Shown here: in pieces, positions 39,069 through 52,200 of the stretch
Layout: each line of letters begins with the position of its first letter
Numbering within the stretch: position 1 is the first letter of the stretch
Origin: Hydra vulgaris
Lineage: Eukaryota > Cnidaria > Hydrozoa > Anthoathecata > Hydridae
Assembly: GCF_038396675.1 (NCBI RefSeq)
Contig: NC_088934.1
Coordinates: 33,415,001-33,479,000 of the forward strand
Direction: 5' to 3'
Length of the DNA stretch: 64,000 nucleotides
Position numbers and translations under genes: made by a program
Notes under the pieces: generated by a model
Told to the model about the DNA's origin: nothing
Databases searched by the model: none
The model's input: only the letters and a program-made list of their open reading frames with translations

Positions 39069-41459
39069 CAAACTTCAGTTGCTTTGCACAATTTATTTTG
39101 AGAGTATCGTAAGAGTCGTCTTAGCTACTTTGTTTTAAATAGGCGGATGTTTTTTTAATAAATCTAGAATCTAATAAAATTGTTTGGGAGGTTTGAATTT
39201 CAACGATGCGTATGTAAATTATGTCATAAGTTTCTCGTAACAAAGTTAGATCTATATTTATTCAGTAATAATACAGAACAATAACAAAGATGTGTTTTCT
39301 TAAACCGCACACCCGTGTTTTTATTTTATCAAAACAAGCTAGAATGAGAAGCTTGTACAAAAAACTGCAACATCCGAGTCCCTGAACTATGAATTTGAGT
39401 ACCGATAAACTTCTGGTTAAAACAATCACTAAGCAGTTGAGCCAATAAGCTTTGAGAGAGTTGTTTAAACATAAAGTTTAGTACTCAAACTGCTGGTTAG
39501 TCAAATCATATTATTTGTACAATTGTATTTATACAATTTTTACCTTCTAATTGCTCCAGTTTTAATTTTAATTTGTTTGTAAAATAATTTGATTTTTTAA
39601 TAAAGAACTTTCTTTTTACTTAGTTACGAAGTAGTTTCGTGAGTTTATTAACATCATGAATTTCAAAATTTGATAAATAATCTAGTTTTTACAATTATAA
39701 TCAACTATAATTTATTTTGTATAATTAAAAATTTAAATATATTTTAATGACAACTGGTTACCTAATGAAGATAATAATAAAACAATTAACTTAAAAAAAA
39801 ATTTATTAAATCAGTATCTTGTATATTTTAAATAACATTTCAAACATTAAATTATAATGACAATACAGAACGCTGACCACTGTTGTGCTCATTGAAGCCG
39901 CTGACAACAATCCGTTAGAAATTGTACAGCTATGTCAATAGATAATTTTCATGGCTAAAATATAATTGCTAAGAAAAAAAACACGTTTATTTTATTATTT
40001 TAAAATATCTATGATGAAAACAAAAATATGACCACTAGAACCATTTCAGTTTGTATACTCATTTAATTATTTCACTTGAGGAAAACCTCTTCCTCATTGT
40101 TTTCAAAAACTTCTTATAGATTCATCGGTTGTCGTGTCGTATTGCTTATAAAGTTTTTGTTGCTTAATTATTTTGATTTGCTTATAAGTTATTTAAAATT
40201 CTTATTACTATTCCTGATATCTTTAGATTCTTAAAAGTTAATTTTCTGAGTACAATCTTGTTACGTTTATAAAATGGCCGACTTATGTTATGAACCAAAT
40301 AAATGAGGGTTCCGCAAATTAGAAGTAATAAACTTGAATTTTTTAAGTTATAGAAATGTATTCCTAAAATATCTGATATTGGTTTAGAAATAAAATTTAA
40401 TTCGTTGAAAATGAAGCAATTTTTCAAAGTTTTCTTGGTATATAATGATTATACTTTTAGGTATTACAATGGAGTACATTATGATTATACTTTTTATCGA
40501 CAAATTGAAAGGTATTAAAATATATAATTTGTAATTTTGTAAACAATCCAGTTATACAATTACAACATGTAAAGCCAAAATGAATAATGAAGATGTTTAG
40601 TATGAAAAGATGTTTACTGTGACTTTGAATAGCAAATATATATTGTGTATAAAATATTAGGTAAAAAGTTGGTAATGCTAACCAGAAAAGTATATAGCTT
40701 GTTGGTAAAATTTATTGGCTTACAATTGTTTGGAGTTTTATAGGCACCTCAACAAAAATTAGTTTAATGAATTAAATATCAACATGAATAGGTGGTGCAT
40801 TTATTATTTTAATTTTATAATTTTGCAAAAGGACGTCAGTAACAAATCAAACCTAATAAACACATTAACTTTTATTAAATGTTGAAATACCCTTTAGACA
40901 AAACGTTTGCTTTTGGTCTATTATCTGTTCAGAAGTTAGAACAAAGCCCATATTTTCACATGGTTGTTTTATTTTATTATTATATATTAGCAAATTGAGA
41001 CCTAAAAAAGTTTAAAATACATATGGTAGAGACATGACTTGTCTAAATATCATGCTTCAAAAGTACCCAAAATTTGATTTTATGTTTATTTTAACCTTTC
41101 ATCTTCTTAACTTTCATTAAAACTTATGTAGACTAGAAACTTTTTTCTAAATAATAAATCTTTATCTAGTAAAAAACCTAAATATATAAAGGGTTGGTGC
41201 TGCTAATAAATAACGTTGTAGGGGTAGGGGGATATTGGCTAGGATTTTTGACAAGGGGAAAAAGTACCACACAAAAAGTTTAACGCAATTATGAAAAGCC
41301 CCTAAGTTGCAAAATCCAAATAGTTATTAGGCAAAATCAATAAGTATTATTTTTAATCTGATAGTTAAAAAAAACTATGCTTAAGTTTCTCTTATGATCA
41401 TTTTTGATAAAAAATGTAATGTATATAAATATGTATAATTATTTTTGGAAACTCAGAAT

Positions 41460-41750
41460 TTATGTTAGTCAGTTTTGTACACGTTTCATCGGCGTTTAAT
41501 AAACGAGTAGACTAATAGTTTTGTAATTTACGCTTTAATTTTCTTAATGTATACGATTATTAAACAATATTGACTTATGTTAGTAAATATTGTAAACGTT
41601 TAATCAACGTTTAATAAACGCATGCATTAAAAGGCTTGAAATATAAATCCAAATTAACTGTCTATTTTTAGTCAATAATTAGTCACTAAACGTTTTATCC
41701 ATTTTTCAACCAATTTCGACTAAACATTGGACGACTCTGTGTTTACTGGG
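41460..41750. repeat. relic of an ACGTTTAATAAACG-rich element
   Basis: Several CGTTTAATAAACG-like palindromes and a TTTACTGGGA end. This recalls elements that start CCCAGTA...AACGTTT, as seen at 62933. Assignment is tentative. Confidence 0.35.
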
Positions 41751-42170
41751 AAAAGATATACTTATAAAGTGTTAAATGACCACAAGAGGTTTCTGAGTTT
41801 TATTAAAAACTTCACACTGGAATTTTGAGGTTGTACTATGGCTTCTAAGACAGATGTGACTTATTTTGCTTTCTTGTTGCCGCTTTAAATACAATACTAA
41901 CGAAAATCATACTAATTTTGACTGTTGGATTGTTGATAATTTTTGGTAGTTCATATGTTAAAAATGGATAAAAATTCACATCTTAGATTTTTTTGTTATC
42001 TTATTTGAAGTTTACAAGATTTTTTTGTTATCTTATTTGAAGTTTAGGGCAATTTAAATATGGCAAAATCGTTAAATTCATTTCAGTATCAAACAAAAAC
42101 TTGTAATTTGTAATAGCATGAAAATATAAGCACTTATTTACTTAATCACATATAAGTTAAATGTCAAACC

Positions 42171-42248
42171 AAACGTAAGCGTTAGTAACTGACAAAAATA
42201 AAACGAACTAAACGTAAGCGTTAGTAACTGACAAAAATAAAAAACAAA
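42171..42248. repeat. 39-bp tandem duplication
   Basis: Two copies of AAACGTAAGCGTTAGTAACT plus GACAAAAATAAAA. Confidence 0.85.
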
Positions 42249-42996
42249 CAAGCATTCAACAAGCATTAAACAATCAAATAAATAGTTTTAATTTAAACAA
42301 TTATGCATTTTTTTAATTTAAACGCTAACAATACTTTAAACGCTATAATAATGCGTTATATTAAATAGTTTATATATATTTGACATGCGTACGCGTAGAA
42401 GATCATTGTATGGAACTTTCCTACTTCCCTGCCAACGAAAAAATTTGACCTCCAGTATAAAAACGAACTAGAATAACCCAGATTAGTAATAATTTTGTGA
42501 GTTAGACCTTGTTTTAGTTGGGATTTTTTTTTTGCATTTTGCAAATGATATCTTTGACTCATTAGCAATAATATACATTTATATTCAACTCTTTTTCCAT
42601 CCAATTAAGAAACGCAATTTTATATAGAAATTATAAATATCTAAAATTTAGTAAACAATCGAAATTAGTTTTAGCTAAAAACAAAATTTGCCGAAACTAA
42701 AAATCGTCAAACTTTCTAACCGAAACCGAAATTTAGTTATAAAGCTGCCGAAACCAAAACCAAAACTAAAAACCGAAAATAAGCAAGAAATAAAGTATAG
42801 AATATATTTAATTTTTCATTTTATTTTAGTTTTGTATAAGAAATTACACGTCGATCTTTCGTCTATGATTTTCCTAATATCAGTGGATCTGCAAAATATA
42901 AAATAGTGAAACAACCTTATGTAATCTATTTACAATGTTATTTACAATACGAACTCACTTAAATTTGTGAAAAAAAATTTGCGCTTTATGTAGTCA

Positions 42997-43281
42997 CCCA
43001 GGAAAAAAAGTTCTATAGAATTTCTATAAATATTTGGAACATATGGCCTATATAAATTATATAGAAACGCTATAAAGTTTCTATAGAATGTTTATTAATT
43101 TCTATAGAAATTGCTATAAAACTTTTTTTCCTATAAAATAAAAAGTAGAAAAAAAAGTTCTATTGGAATTTCTATAAAAATTAAGAGAGGTTCTATAGAA
43201 ATTCAATAGAATTCTATAGAATTTCTATAGACCATATGTTCCAAAAGTTTATAGAAATTCTATAAAACTTTTTTTCCTGGG
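42997..43281. mobile_element. palindromic MITE built of TTCTATAGAA motifs
   Basis: CCCAGGAAAAAAAGTTCTAT at the left is inverted at the right end (...TTTTTTTCCTGGG). The inside is a series of TTCTATAGAA and TTTCTATAAA words in both directions. A further partial end (CCAGGAAAAAAATTTTTATAG) follows directly at 43282. No ORF. Confidence 0.75.
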
Positions 43282-43544
43282 CCAGGAAAAAAATTTTTAT
43301 AGAAAACTTAGCATAAAAAAAAAGAAGAAAGTAAAACAGAAGATGTAATATTTAAAAATGAAAATAGAGAAAAAAAGAAGGTATATCAATTAAAAGTACA
43401 AATACCCTCAATTAGTCAAAAAAAGAAGATATTTAAAAATACATACAGTGAATAAAGAATATATAGTATTAAAAAATATTAATAGCCACTAATAGTCAAA
43501 AAAAAATTATTTAAAAATACAAATCTGTCAGAAAGAAGTAAAAA

Positions 43545-43721
<177 letters not shown>

Positions 43722-43899
43722 AGTCATAAAAGAAAATATTTAAGTACAAATTTCCTATATAATATATAATATCATATTCAATATATAATATATAAAGGTT
43801 ACATATAATATTTAAAAATACAATCAGTTAAATAAGATGATATAGATCTAATGCTTAAAGAAAAAATATTTTTTGTAAACAGAAATAAAAATTATTCCG

Positions 43900-46030
43900 T
43901 AAGATTTAAAACGTAAGTTTTTGTGTGATACTGAAATGAGTTTAATGATTTTGCCATATTTTAATTGCCTTTCATAAAAGAGTTCCATACCATAGGCCCT
44001 CTTTAAGTTATACTATATTCTTTGTATTTGTTTACTTTTTTAGATAATTTATATGTGTTACTTTGATTTATTCTCAAGAAATACTTCTCATTTAGGTTTT
44101 TATTAAATTTACTTATAAAGATTTCAGGAGTTATACTATTGGTATATTTATACATAAAGTTTAGATGTTGGTAAATATTTATCTGATAGATCCATCATTA
44201 AAGGTTTAGTGTGGTCCCCCCTTTTTTTGTTGTATATAATTCTAAAAGCATGATTTTGTAAGCAAAGAATTTTTTAATTTTTGTTGATTGATAACTTGTT
44301 GTTGTTGTTGATTGACAACTTTTGTTGATTGACTTCGTAATATTTGCATAAGTAATGTAGCAATAAATTAAGAAGAAGTATATAAGCTTTAGACAGTGAA
44401 TTTATGTATGGTCGACTAACGGTTTTACTAATTTTCGATTATAGGGGAGAGTGGGGAGAAGTACGGTGCCTAAATACCATTATTTAATGTAAACAATTTA
44501 ATCTCTTCCCCTCTATTTAGCAGAAATTGCTTTGTTTCCCTGCGTGCGCTTGAAGGCCTAACTTTGAATATACATTAAAAAAGTGCTTACGTTGGCGTGA
44601 AGTGGGACAGAAAAAAGAAATATTTATGCCCCGCTTCTTTCCATCGCCATTTGATTATTTCGATTAGTAAAAGCTCTTGAACATTTATATGTCGATCAGG
44701 TGATTTTATGATTTTATCAGTTTCTATTTAATAATTTGTGTTAAAATGTTGTTTTAAATTTATTTGTCCCACTTTTCTCACACTTGTCCCACTTTACCCC
44801 AATGGCACGGTTTTTCTAAACGCAAAAATTTATATACTTAGTTATAATTGGCTGGAAACCTAAGGGGATTGAATCGGTGCCTAAAAACTTTTATTCGTAA
44901 ATACTTGCTTGGTTCAGTTTATAATCAAATAAAAAAGATATTGCAATTACCCTAAAAAAAAATTTACGTACCCTATTTCTCCCCACTCTCCCCTATATAT
45001 TTTATATGTGGGAACCATGATAAATGATCATCCACAATAACTCTTAAAAACTTTGTACTTTCTTAATTTATTTTTTAATTTATAATAATTTTTGTGATTT
45101 TTCGAGGAAGGTTTTCTTTTTGTGTTTTTTTATGAAACAAGGTATATTGTGTTTTTTCAACGTTAAGAAAAAGTTTTTTTGAAATAAACCAATCGTTTAC
45201 TTTTTCTAATTCAATGTTCATGTTGGCTTATAGTTGATTAATATTGCAGCTAGATAAAAATAGATTTGTATTGTCTGCAAACATGAGAGCATTTAGTTTT
45301 ACTGATGCATTATTAAAATCATTAACATAAATTAAAAATAAGAGCGGTCCTAGGATCGATCCTTGAGGCACTCCACACAGAATATTCAGTATTCCAGATA
45401 TCTTGTTTTGAACATATTTTTTCTATTAGATAAATAACTTTTTATCCAATGATATAATTTATTGCATACCCCGTATCATTTTAGTTTTTCTAACAGAATA
45501 AAGTGATCAACGGTTTCGAATGCCTTGGATAAATCTATGAATACTCCGAGAGTAAATTTATCATTTTCAAAACCATCAGATATTTGGTCGACTCATTCAA
45601 TAATGGCATGTTCAGTTGAATCTTTTTTTTAAATCCGAATTGTTTTGGATTCTATAACAAACTGCACGTTTTGAGAGTTTTAATGAGAAGAGTTTTGAGA
45701 AAACAGAAAGTACCAACACGGGTCAATAGTTCGATAAGTCGGCGCGATCATTGTTTTTATAAATTGGGTATACTCTTGTAAGTTTAAGTATATCAGGAAA
45801 TATTCCTTGATTTAAAGATAGATTTACTATGTGTATTTTCAAAAAAAATAAGCTGCGTCAAATTTAAGAAAAGTTAAGTCACTATCGTACATTGTTACAT
45901 CTGTTGATTTTTTTAGATGGGTTTTAAATGACGTAGAAGTTATATAATTTTGTTTGCGAGACTAATCTCGACATTTGTAAAGTATTTATTAAACTCGTGA
46001 GATATTTTATTTGGACAAAATATACCTGAT
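43900..46030 (-). mobile_element. LINE C: jockey/CR1-like retrotransposon RT and 3' part, decayed and interrupted
   Basis: On the minus strand, in broken frames: GVFIDLSKAFETVDHFILLE, then CGVPQGSILGPLLFLIYVND, MFADNTNLFLS (catalytic box, second Asp changed to Asn), KVNDWFISKKLFLNVEKTQY, and the distal CR1/L2-like C-terminal region (VDDHLWFPHIKYI...). A 550-bp MITE at 44444-44993 splits it; the LINE sequence resumes cleanly on both sides. Many stops; dead. Confidence 0.75.
44444..44993. mobile_element. 550-bp MITE with GGGGAGAGTGGGGAGAA termini
   Basis: The left end GGGGAGAGTGGGGAGAAGTA and the inverted right end GGGGAGAGTGGGGAGAAATA are nearly identical. TATA flanks both ends (44440-44443, 44994-44997). 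Internal TTGTCCCACTTT repeats are present. It lies inside LINE C, so it is younger than that copy. Confidence 0.85.
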
Positions 46031-46479
46031 TTATATATATTAATTCAAACAAAATAACAAAAAAAATTTAAAGTTTTCTCTCTTAGTCTTAATTTTAATA
46101 AAAAATCAAAATGACGCATTAAGTTGAATGAAAATCGTAAATGAGCTTAATCTACTCCTGTTTTTTAAATATATTTATCTTTGCGTAATTTAAGGACAAT
46201 CCCAAATAATCCCCGAGAAAAAATTCCCCCGAGAAAAAATCCCCTCCGGAAAAAATTTCCTTCAAAAAAAATTTTGATATAAATTTTGATACTTACTATA
46301 AATTTTTAAAATTATTAAAAACTTCATTTTGTTTTAGGATATACTATTTTTTACTTTATTATATCAATAAAATAGTCAATCAAAAAGTTTTGTACTATTC
46401 CCCAAATGTGTTGACAATTTGGAAAATTGTCAAAGATTCTCAAAATCCGTTGATTGCAATTGACATATTTATGCCTTTG

Positions 46480-47480
46480 CGCTGAAGGTTGATGACCTTC
46501 TTCAGCGTGTACGATTTCAACTCTGTTAATGAATTCTTCTTATTTAAGAAAACTAAAGAACTTCCATAATGTCGAATGAAATGCCAAACAAAGTGCTAGA
46601 ATGGCACTACCAAGCCTCAATATGGTTGTTGGTTCTTGGTATCTTCTGGTGAGTTCTATGAAACATATTCAAAATACCTTTTCCAAAAAGTCGGGGTGCA
46701 AGCAGAGCATTTAATCCTAATCTTCTGATGTAGGTATCTTCAAAGTTGTCCAGAATAGCATAAATTTCTTTACTGTACGCTAATCTTATTGTGTTACAGA
46801 GTTCTTCAAAAAAAGTAATTTCGTCATCTGGAGGAAAAAATGCTAACGCAGCGACAATTTGAAAATGAAGAACCAATTCATTATTGGTTTGATATAGCTC
46901 CTATAAACCAATGGCCCGTATTTGTTTCTAAATATTTGATGATAGGTGGAAAAAGTAACTTTTAGTTCGATGTCTTCAAATACAGAGCAAGTTGAAGTCA
47001 TGGCTGCAAATTCGAAGTCAAAAAGTATTGTTTATTGGTCAATTCTAGCATGCATTGTGTACAAATGAAAAAAGAACACACTTTAAAAGTACCATCACCA
47101 AACTAATCATCAGATGACAATCAACTGGATTGCTTGGTTTGTTGAAAATGATAATATGCAAATAACGTCACCAACGCCACTGTCAAATATAAGAAACTAT
47201 TCATCACTTAATGTTTGCTGATAATGTTCTGGTAAAATAGGAATTGTCGCACGATCACTTAGGTTCTTAGGCCGGTTTTCATCACCCGGTTTTTACAAAA
47301 GAATTTTTTGTCGCAAATGTTTAATACAAGGTAGACATATAGCAGCTGTTTTAGATGCATTTCCCAAACTTTTAGTCCAACAATTGGTGTGGTTATCCCG
47401 TGTTTGGTCAAAACCGTCTTTTATTGAACTTTTTAATTTAACCATTTTACAGTTCGTAATGGAAGCATAGTGATTATGTT
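46480..47480 (-). pseudogene. MULE-type (FLYWCH-associated) transposase remnant
   Basis: One 89-codon ORF reads LAFFPPDDEITFFEELCNTI, then YAILDNFEDTYIRRLG and PRTNNHIEAW. These are the distal blocks of Mutator-like transposases found with FLYWCH zinc fingers (FEDTYIG; RTNN.vEgWH). Further blocks, such as QRKGINMSIAINGF-like residues after it and CSVFEDIELKVTFSTYHQIF before it, lie in other frames. Dead. Confidence 0.65.
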
Positions 47481-48397
47481 TATTGACATGTCCTACAATT
47501 TTATCTCATCTTAAATTTTGCCTTACATTCTCCTTTTCGACGTAAAACGCATTCAAACGAACGAACTTTATTTGCAAGTTCTTTTTAAAATAGATACGCA
47601 TGTCCTTTGTAATTTAAATTATTATTATTAGTTTTTTTGTGATGTGACGAACTTTATTTTAAATTTATTTTTAAGTTTTTTTAATTTATTTAGCTAAAAA
47701 TGTTAATTAATATTTCCGACCAATTTCACGACTGTAACCAGGGTCTAACTGGCACTGAGGGGCCCGGGGAGGGGCTTTGATTGGGCCCTTATGGTATTAA
47801 AAAATTAAGCAAAAACAAGTTAAACCCTTAACCACATAGCTTTTTGTTAAAAGGGCATAGGAAATTTTTAATAATGTGCATGCAAGTTTCTATATCTTTG
47901 ACCATGCCCTTGTCCATCAATTAATTCGACACGTTTAAAAAATAAATTCATATGCATGGTTTTAAAAATATAGTAATTCTATAATGCCACGTCGCACCAC
48001 TTTATTTTCTGCACATTATTGCCATGCTAAAATGGATTTATGGTTATGGTAACCAAATACAATGTGTATTTTATTGTTTAAAGAACATAGCCGTTAACAC
48101 AAAATTAAAATCAAAGAATTTAATTTTAATTTTATAATATAATGGTGTATAATTTTTTTTATTGTAATATAAACTTTTTTAAATTATATATCAAATTATT
48201 TTCTAAAAAACTTTTTTTATTAGAAAATGAGAATTTTTTTAGATTAACCCATTCTACTGTTTTTAAAGCTGAACTCCAATTATATTTCACTATATATTTT
48301 TTATAAATACAAAAAAACTGAAATACAATGTTTACTAAAAAAGAATATTATTTTAAATAATAAAATCTCCAGCCAAATTAAATATTTCTGAACCCCT

Positions 48398-48481
48398 CTG
48401 GTTGGGAAACACTGGCTTCTTATGGTTGGGAAGCACTGGCTTCTTATGGTTGGGAAGCACTGGCTTATAAGAAGCCAGTGC
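48398..48481. repeat. 24-bp tandem repeat x3 ending in an inverted copy
   Basis: GGTTGGGAAGCACTGGCTTC recurs with a 24-bp period. The last unit runs into TTATAAGAAGCCAGTGCTT, the inverse of its own end, which could form a hairpin. Confidence 0.85.
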
Positions 48482-49510
48482 TTATTATTATAATTATTAT
48501 AACGTTCTGAATACCTTATTAAAATAATTATCATAAGAAGGAGCGCCCAAAAATAATTTTGTACCAGCACATTTTATCTTCTCCAGGTTATAATATAAGG
48601 TTGCTTTACGATGTCTTAGTATATTTCGTTAAACATTTCATATTTTAATCATAGAAATAACCATATTTATTGTATCTTTGCAAAATTGATATATATTAAC
48701 AATAATTATATATTATTAATTTGTATTTTTGTGTATTTTATTTGTGTACTTTGATTTATAGTGAAGCCCAGGACTTTCGGACATAGCAAGAGCCCGGAGG
48801 TGGGGGAAGGGGAACCCCCAACCTCCCTCGCCAGACCGACCCTTGACTTTAACATACCTTGTTCACGGTCGTTTAATTGTGGTGTCACGTTAAATAAGTA
48901 GATCGTTAAATAAGTAGACAAAATGATATTCTGTGCATGCGTTAGTTTACAGATACTTATTTAACGTTAAAGTCACGTTAATTAAGTAGATTGTTAAATA
49001 ACTAGACAAATTGAACAATCAAGGCATTTTTTGTTAACCCAGACGAACAAATTTAAAAAAAAACATAAGTTAACCGAACTAAACGCATTTACTTTTCGAT
49101 GCGAGTTGTTATTATTTTACGGCATTTTTATAGTGATAATGTACTACTTTTAAAAATATTTAACTCATGACGTATATTTTAGTCGTAATTTATATCTTTA
49201 TAGTATAGTATGACAAGAAACATATTTTTAAGAAAAAGCTTTTTTTTAGGTCATTCAACCGTATTAATGATATCACATTAAAATAGTCATCTCACAAGGA
49301 AGTTTATTGTATTCTTAAATAATTTAACTGTGCATTTTAGCAAAATGTTTCACGTTATATTATTTATCTTTAACCCTTAAACTTAACAATTGTAAAATTT
49401 GTAACTGTTACTTGATTCTACGCAGATAAATTGTAAGGAAAGTATTCTGATGTTATCGCAGAAAAAAGAAAAGAAGAGAACTTATAAATTTGTGTCTAGC
49501 TTTTTTTAAT
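48482..49510. other. intergenic, no gene seen
   Basis: Holds a short GC-richer patch (48768-48845) and TTAACGTTAAAGTCACGTTA-type repeats at 48850-49010 that resemble the motif cluster at 52861-52945. Confidence 0.5.
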
Positions 49511-49742
49511 GCGTTGATTTACCTCCTCAAGGCCGAAAATGCCACTACAGTCGAGGAGGCTGCTTTAGTTGTTGTTACAACCCTCTCTCAACTCTATAAC
49601 TCCGAAACACAAACTATGACGAACAAGACCGCTTAGCGGAGAAACAAGTTGAACGCGGTGCTGTCAGAGACGCCATTGTGATCGAACTTGGAACTTCTAG
49701 CTTATTAGGCGAGCGCTCTACCACTACATCACTACTGTACTA
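49511..49742 (-). mobile_element. SINE family A copy 2, near full length
   Basis: The inverse strand starts with a tRNA-like head (GATGTAGTGGTAGAGCG as box A; AAGTTCGATC as box B), then the shared body (TTCAACTTGTTTCTCCGCTA; GAGTTGAGAGAGGGTTGTAA) and the end CTTGAGGAGGTAAATC. Confidence 0.85.
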
Positions 49743-50688
49743 CCGTTGAATAACAACCTAGATGGGTATTATTCGACGATTTTAGCAGTTTTAATGTATG
49801 TACAGCACAATAATAATAAAATGTGACCTAAACTTAGTTTACTATTTCTTACTATGTGAATGTTTTAAATAAAAACGACATTAAAGAAACGACACACTTC
49901 ATGCTACACTAAAACTTTATTTTGAAAATAAGATCAAAATATACTTACACAGTATAAATAACAAAATAACATGGTTTTTAAGTCCTTTTGAAAAAATTTA
50001 ACTTGGTTGAAACTTGAGTATTTTTGGAAGAAATTTAATTTTTCCACATGGAATTACAAACCTATTTAGAATAGAAATATAGTGTAATATAAATAGTATC
50101 ATAAAATCGCTGTGAGTAAAAAAAAAAAAAAAAGATACCTGCTTTTGTGCCAAAGGAGTACTTAATAAATGCATTGATCAATATATTTCAATAAATTGGT
50201 TCACAAAATGAACTTAATTGTATGCCAGAAGAATTCAAATTTTTAAATCATGTAAATGTTAAAAATGTTAAAACAGCCATGGTATCAACATGCCAGAATA
50301 GTTTATACTTTCACAATATTCTATAAAAAATTGATCAATAATCTCATTATATTTAAAAACTACATAGCCATATTTTTAAATACTACTTTTGGTGCAATTG
50401 TAATAGTAGCTATAGTTAACTGCAACTGCAACAAATGTATGTAAATAAAGAACTCACTTTAATAACTGTTCCTATTAACTATATCCTATATTGATAACCC
50501 TAGTTGATAAAATGAATAACTGATGACAGTAAGAAAAAAACAAATCACCATGCCAATTACAAAATAAAAACAAGCAATAGTTGACCTAAATTGGCAAATT
50601 GTATAACTTTAGACATCTATAACATTAGACATCTTTAACTTAAGACACTTTCAAATATAAAATAAGTAATAAACTTTTTAAATATTTG

Positions 50689-51060
50689 TCACAATACGAC
50701 ACATTGATTATGATTATGCGACACAATAATCGCAAAAAAAGACCAACGGAGCCGTCCAGTTACGTAGACCTGGAAGAGGTGAAAATAAAAACAGATTGTA
50801 GATGGGGTCATTGAATAAAAAGTAAAAATAATAAGAAAATATAAAATGAGTGGTAAGACTTTTGTGAAGGTGAAGAACGAAGTAAGATGCTCGAGGGGCA
50901 GAGGAGAAACAACTGACACTCACGTTACTCTGTGTGTTGATCATATGTAACAAAGAACAAATATTTGATATACTGATTTTAGAGACTGTTGATTTCTGCA
51001 TTAGTATGTACCGTTTGGTCGTCTCGTATGGTCTCGTTATGTTTTCGTTCACTTTCAAAT
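50689..51060 (-). other. possible exons or TE coding relic, unrecognised
   Basis: Richer in CpG than its surroundings. On the minus strand an open stretch ends AACACACAGAGTAAC|GTGAGTG (good donor) and a pyrimidine tract TTTTCACCTCTTCCAG (good acceptor) precedes a short open stretch. No protein family recognised. Could be UTR exons, or part of the element at 51.4-52.2 kb. Confidence 0.25.
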
Positions 51061-51367
51061 TGGGTGAATAGAAAGCTAAACACCTATGTCATAAAAACAT
51101 AAACAAACCAACAATAAAAAACAAAAAAACGTATTTATGTATATTGATTGAATTTAAATATCCAAATTAGTCATTAAAAAAAAAAAAACAGCAGAAATAA
51201 TAGGATACATTCACAACAATGATAGTACCAAAGGCACACCTTTTATGACAGTAAAACACAGTAACAAAAAGAAACATCTCTAATTTACCATTCTTAATAC
51301 ATTTCAGGTAATGTTACCTCATGTCATTATCTTTTTATATAATTAAACTTAGGTTGACATTGCTACA

Positions 51368-52200
51368 CTAAGCTGAAGCATTTCCTTTTAAGAAAAGACC
51401 ACAATCATTTTCATATGCAGCTCTATGCACTAACAATAGCGCATCATCTTTACTTAAACTATTAAAGAGTGAATCATAAGACTGAACACACTTCCAATGT
51501 GAGAAACAACATCTGGACACATTACTTAGAAACACCCAATATGATTTTCTAACATTAATCATTTGCATAAAACTGTAACTTTCTGAAAAACCACCTGAAT
51601 TAAAACAACTAAAAATGCAAAAAACCCAGATATTTTAAACTTGGGAACCCAAATATTTTAGAAAACTGATATAAAAACAAACTTTGTGCTATATCAATCA
51701 AGGTGTCATCAAGCCAGCCAGATGAGTCTCTCAAAATATCTGAGGTCTTGTCTTTAGACTATATTGACAAACTTTAAAGAAAACTTTAGAAAAATTTGAA
51801 CTTCAACAGCCCCTTTTTACAATGATACTTTCATTAACAAATAGCTTTTTTCAAAACTTTACCATTACCAGGTTAAACTTTGAACCTTTTTCTCGTTGAT
51901 TGGTTTGAGGAAAATAAGCAGACTTTATCGAATAATCTAAAACTTTTGAGTTTTTTGAAGAATGCCAAAAATCTATAAAATAAAGTAGTTACATAAATTG
52001 TTAGTTTTTCGATATTTTTACTTTAATGATCAGTAATTGTAATAATATTTTTTTCTCCAAGTTTTGTTAAGACAAGAGGTCCAAAATGGTCTAGGGGAAG
52101 TTTGTGTACATATGGCCAGATTTTTTCAATGCCCAAATTCGAGGCCTCAAACTTGTCTAAAAATGGCGAAACTGGTACGATCACATCTCTATACTAATTA
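51368..52200 (-). pseudogene. integrase-like and Ulp1-like protease remnant (Ginger/Ty3-type coding relic)
   Basis: On the minus strand, KLPLDHFGPLVLTKLGEKN then IITITDH resembles the first Asp block of Ty3/Gypsy-like integrases. Further on, SSGWLDDTLIDIAQSLF is followed by NVRKSYWVFLSNVSRCCFSH, VQSYDSLFNSLS and ENDCGLFLKG. These match, in order, the His and Cys regions of Ulp1/C48-like peptidase domains fused to TE genes (WLDD..I..A; GHW; YDSL; SDCGLF). The catalytic His position reads Y/W here and stops occur. Ginger-type transposons of Hydra combine such an integrase with extra protease domains (from memory). Confidence 0.55.

Larger units (their letters stand above)
39072..42990. other. 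5' flank of the homeobox gene and intergenic DNA
   Basis: No gene with support. A minus-strand 81-codon ORF at 40182-40427 has one hydrophobic segment (LLLLICGTLIYLV) but no recognisable family. Two short direct duplications lie at 41985-42046 (about 32-bp unit) and 42171-42248 (39-bp unit). A TE relic is at 41460-41750. Confidence 0.45.

Noticed and set aside
40182..40427. Small membrane protein of 81 codons
   Set aside because: One hydrophobic segment, but AT-rich composition, no splice or homology support.
50256..50444. 62-codon plus-strand ORF
   Set aside because: AT-biased hydrophobic translation, no conserved pattern.
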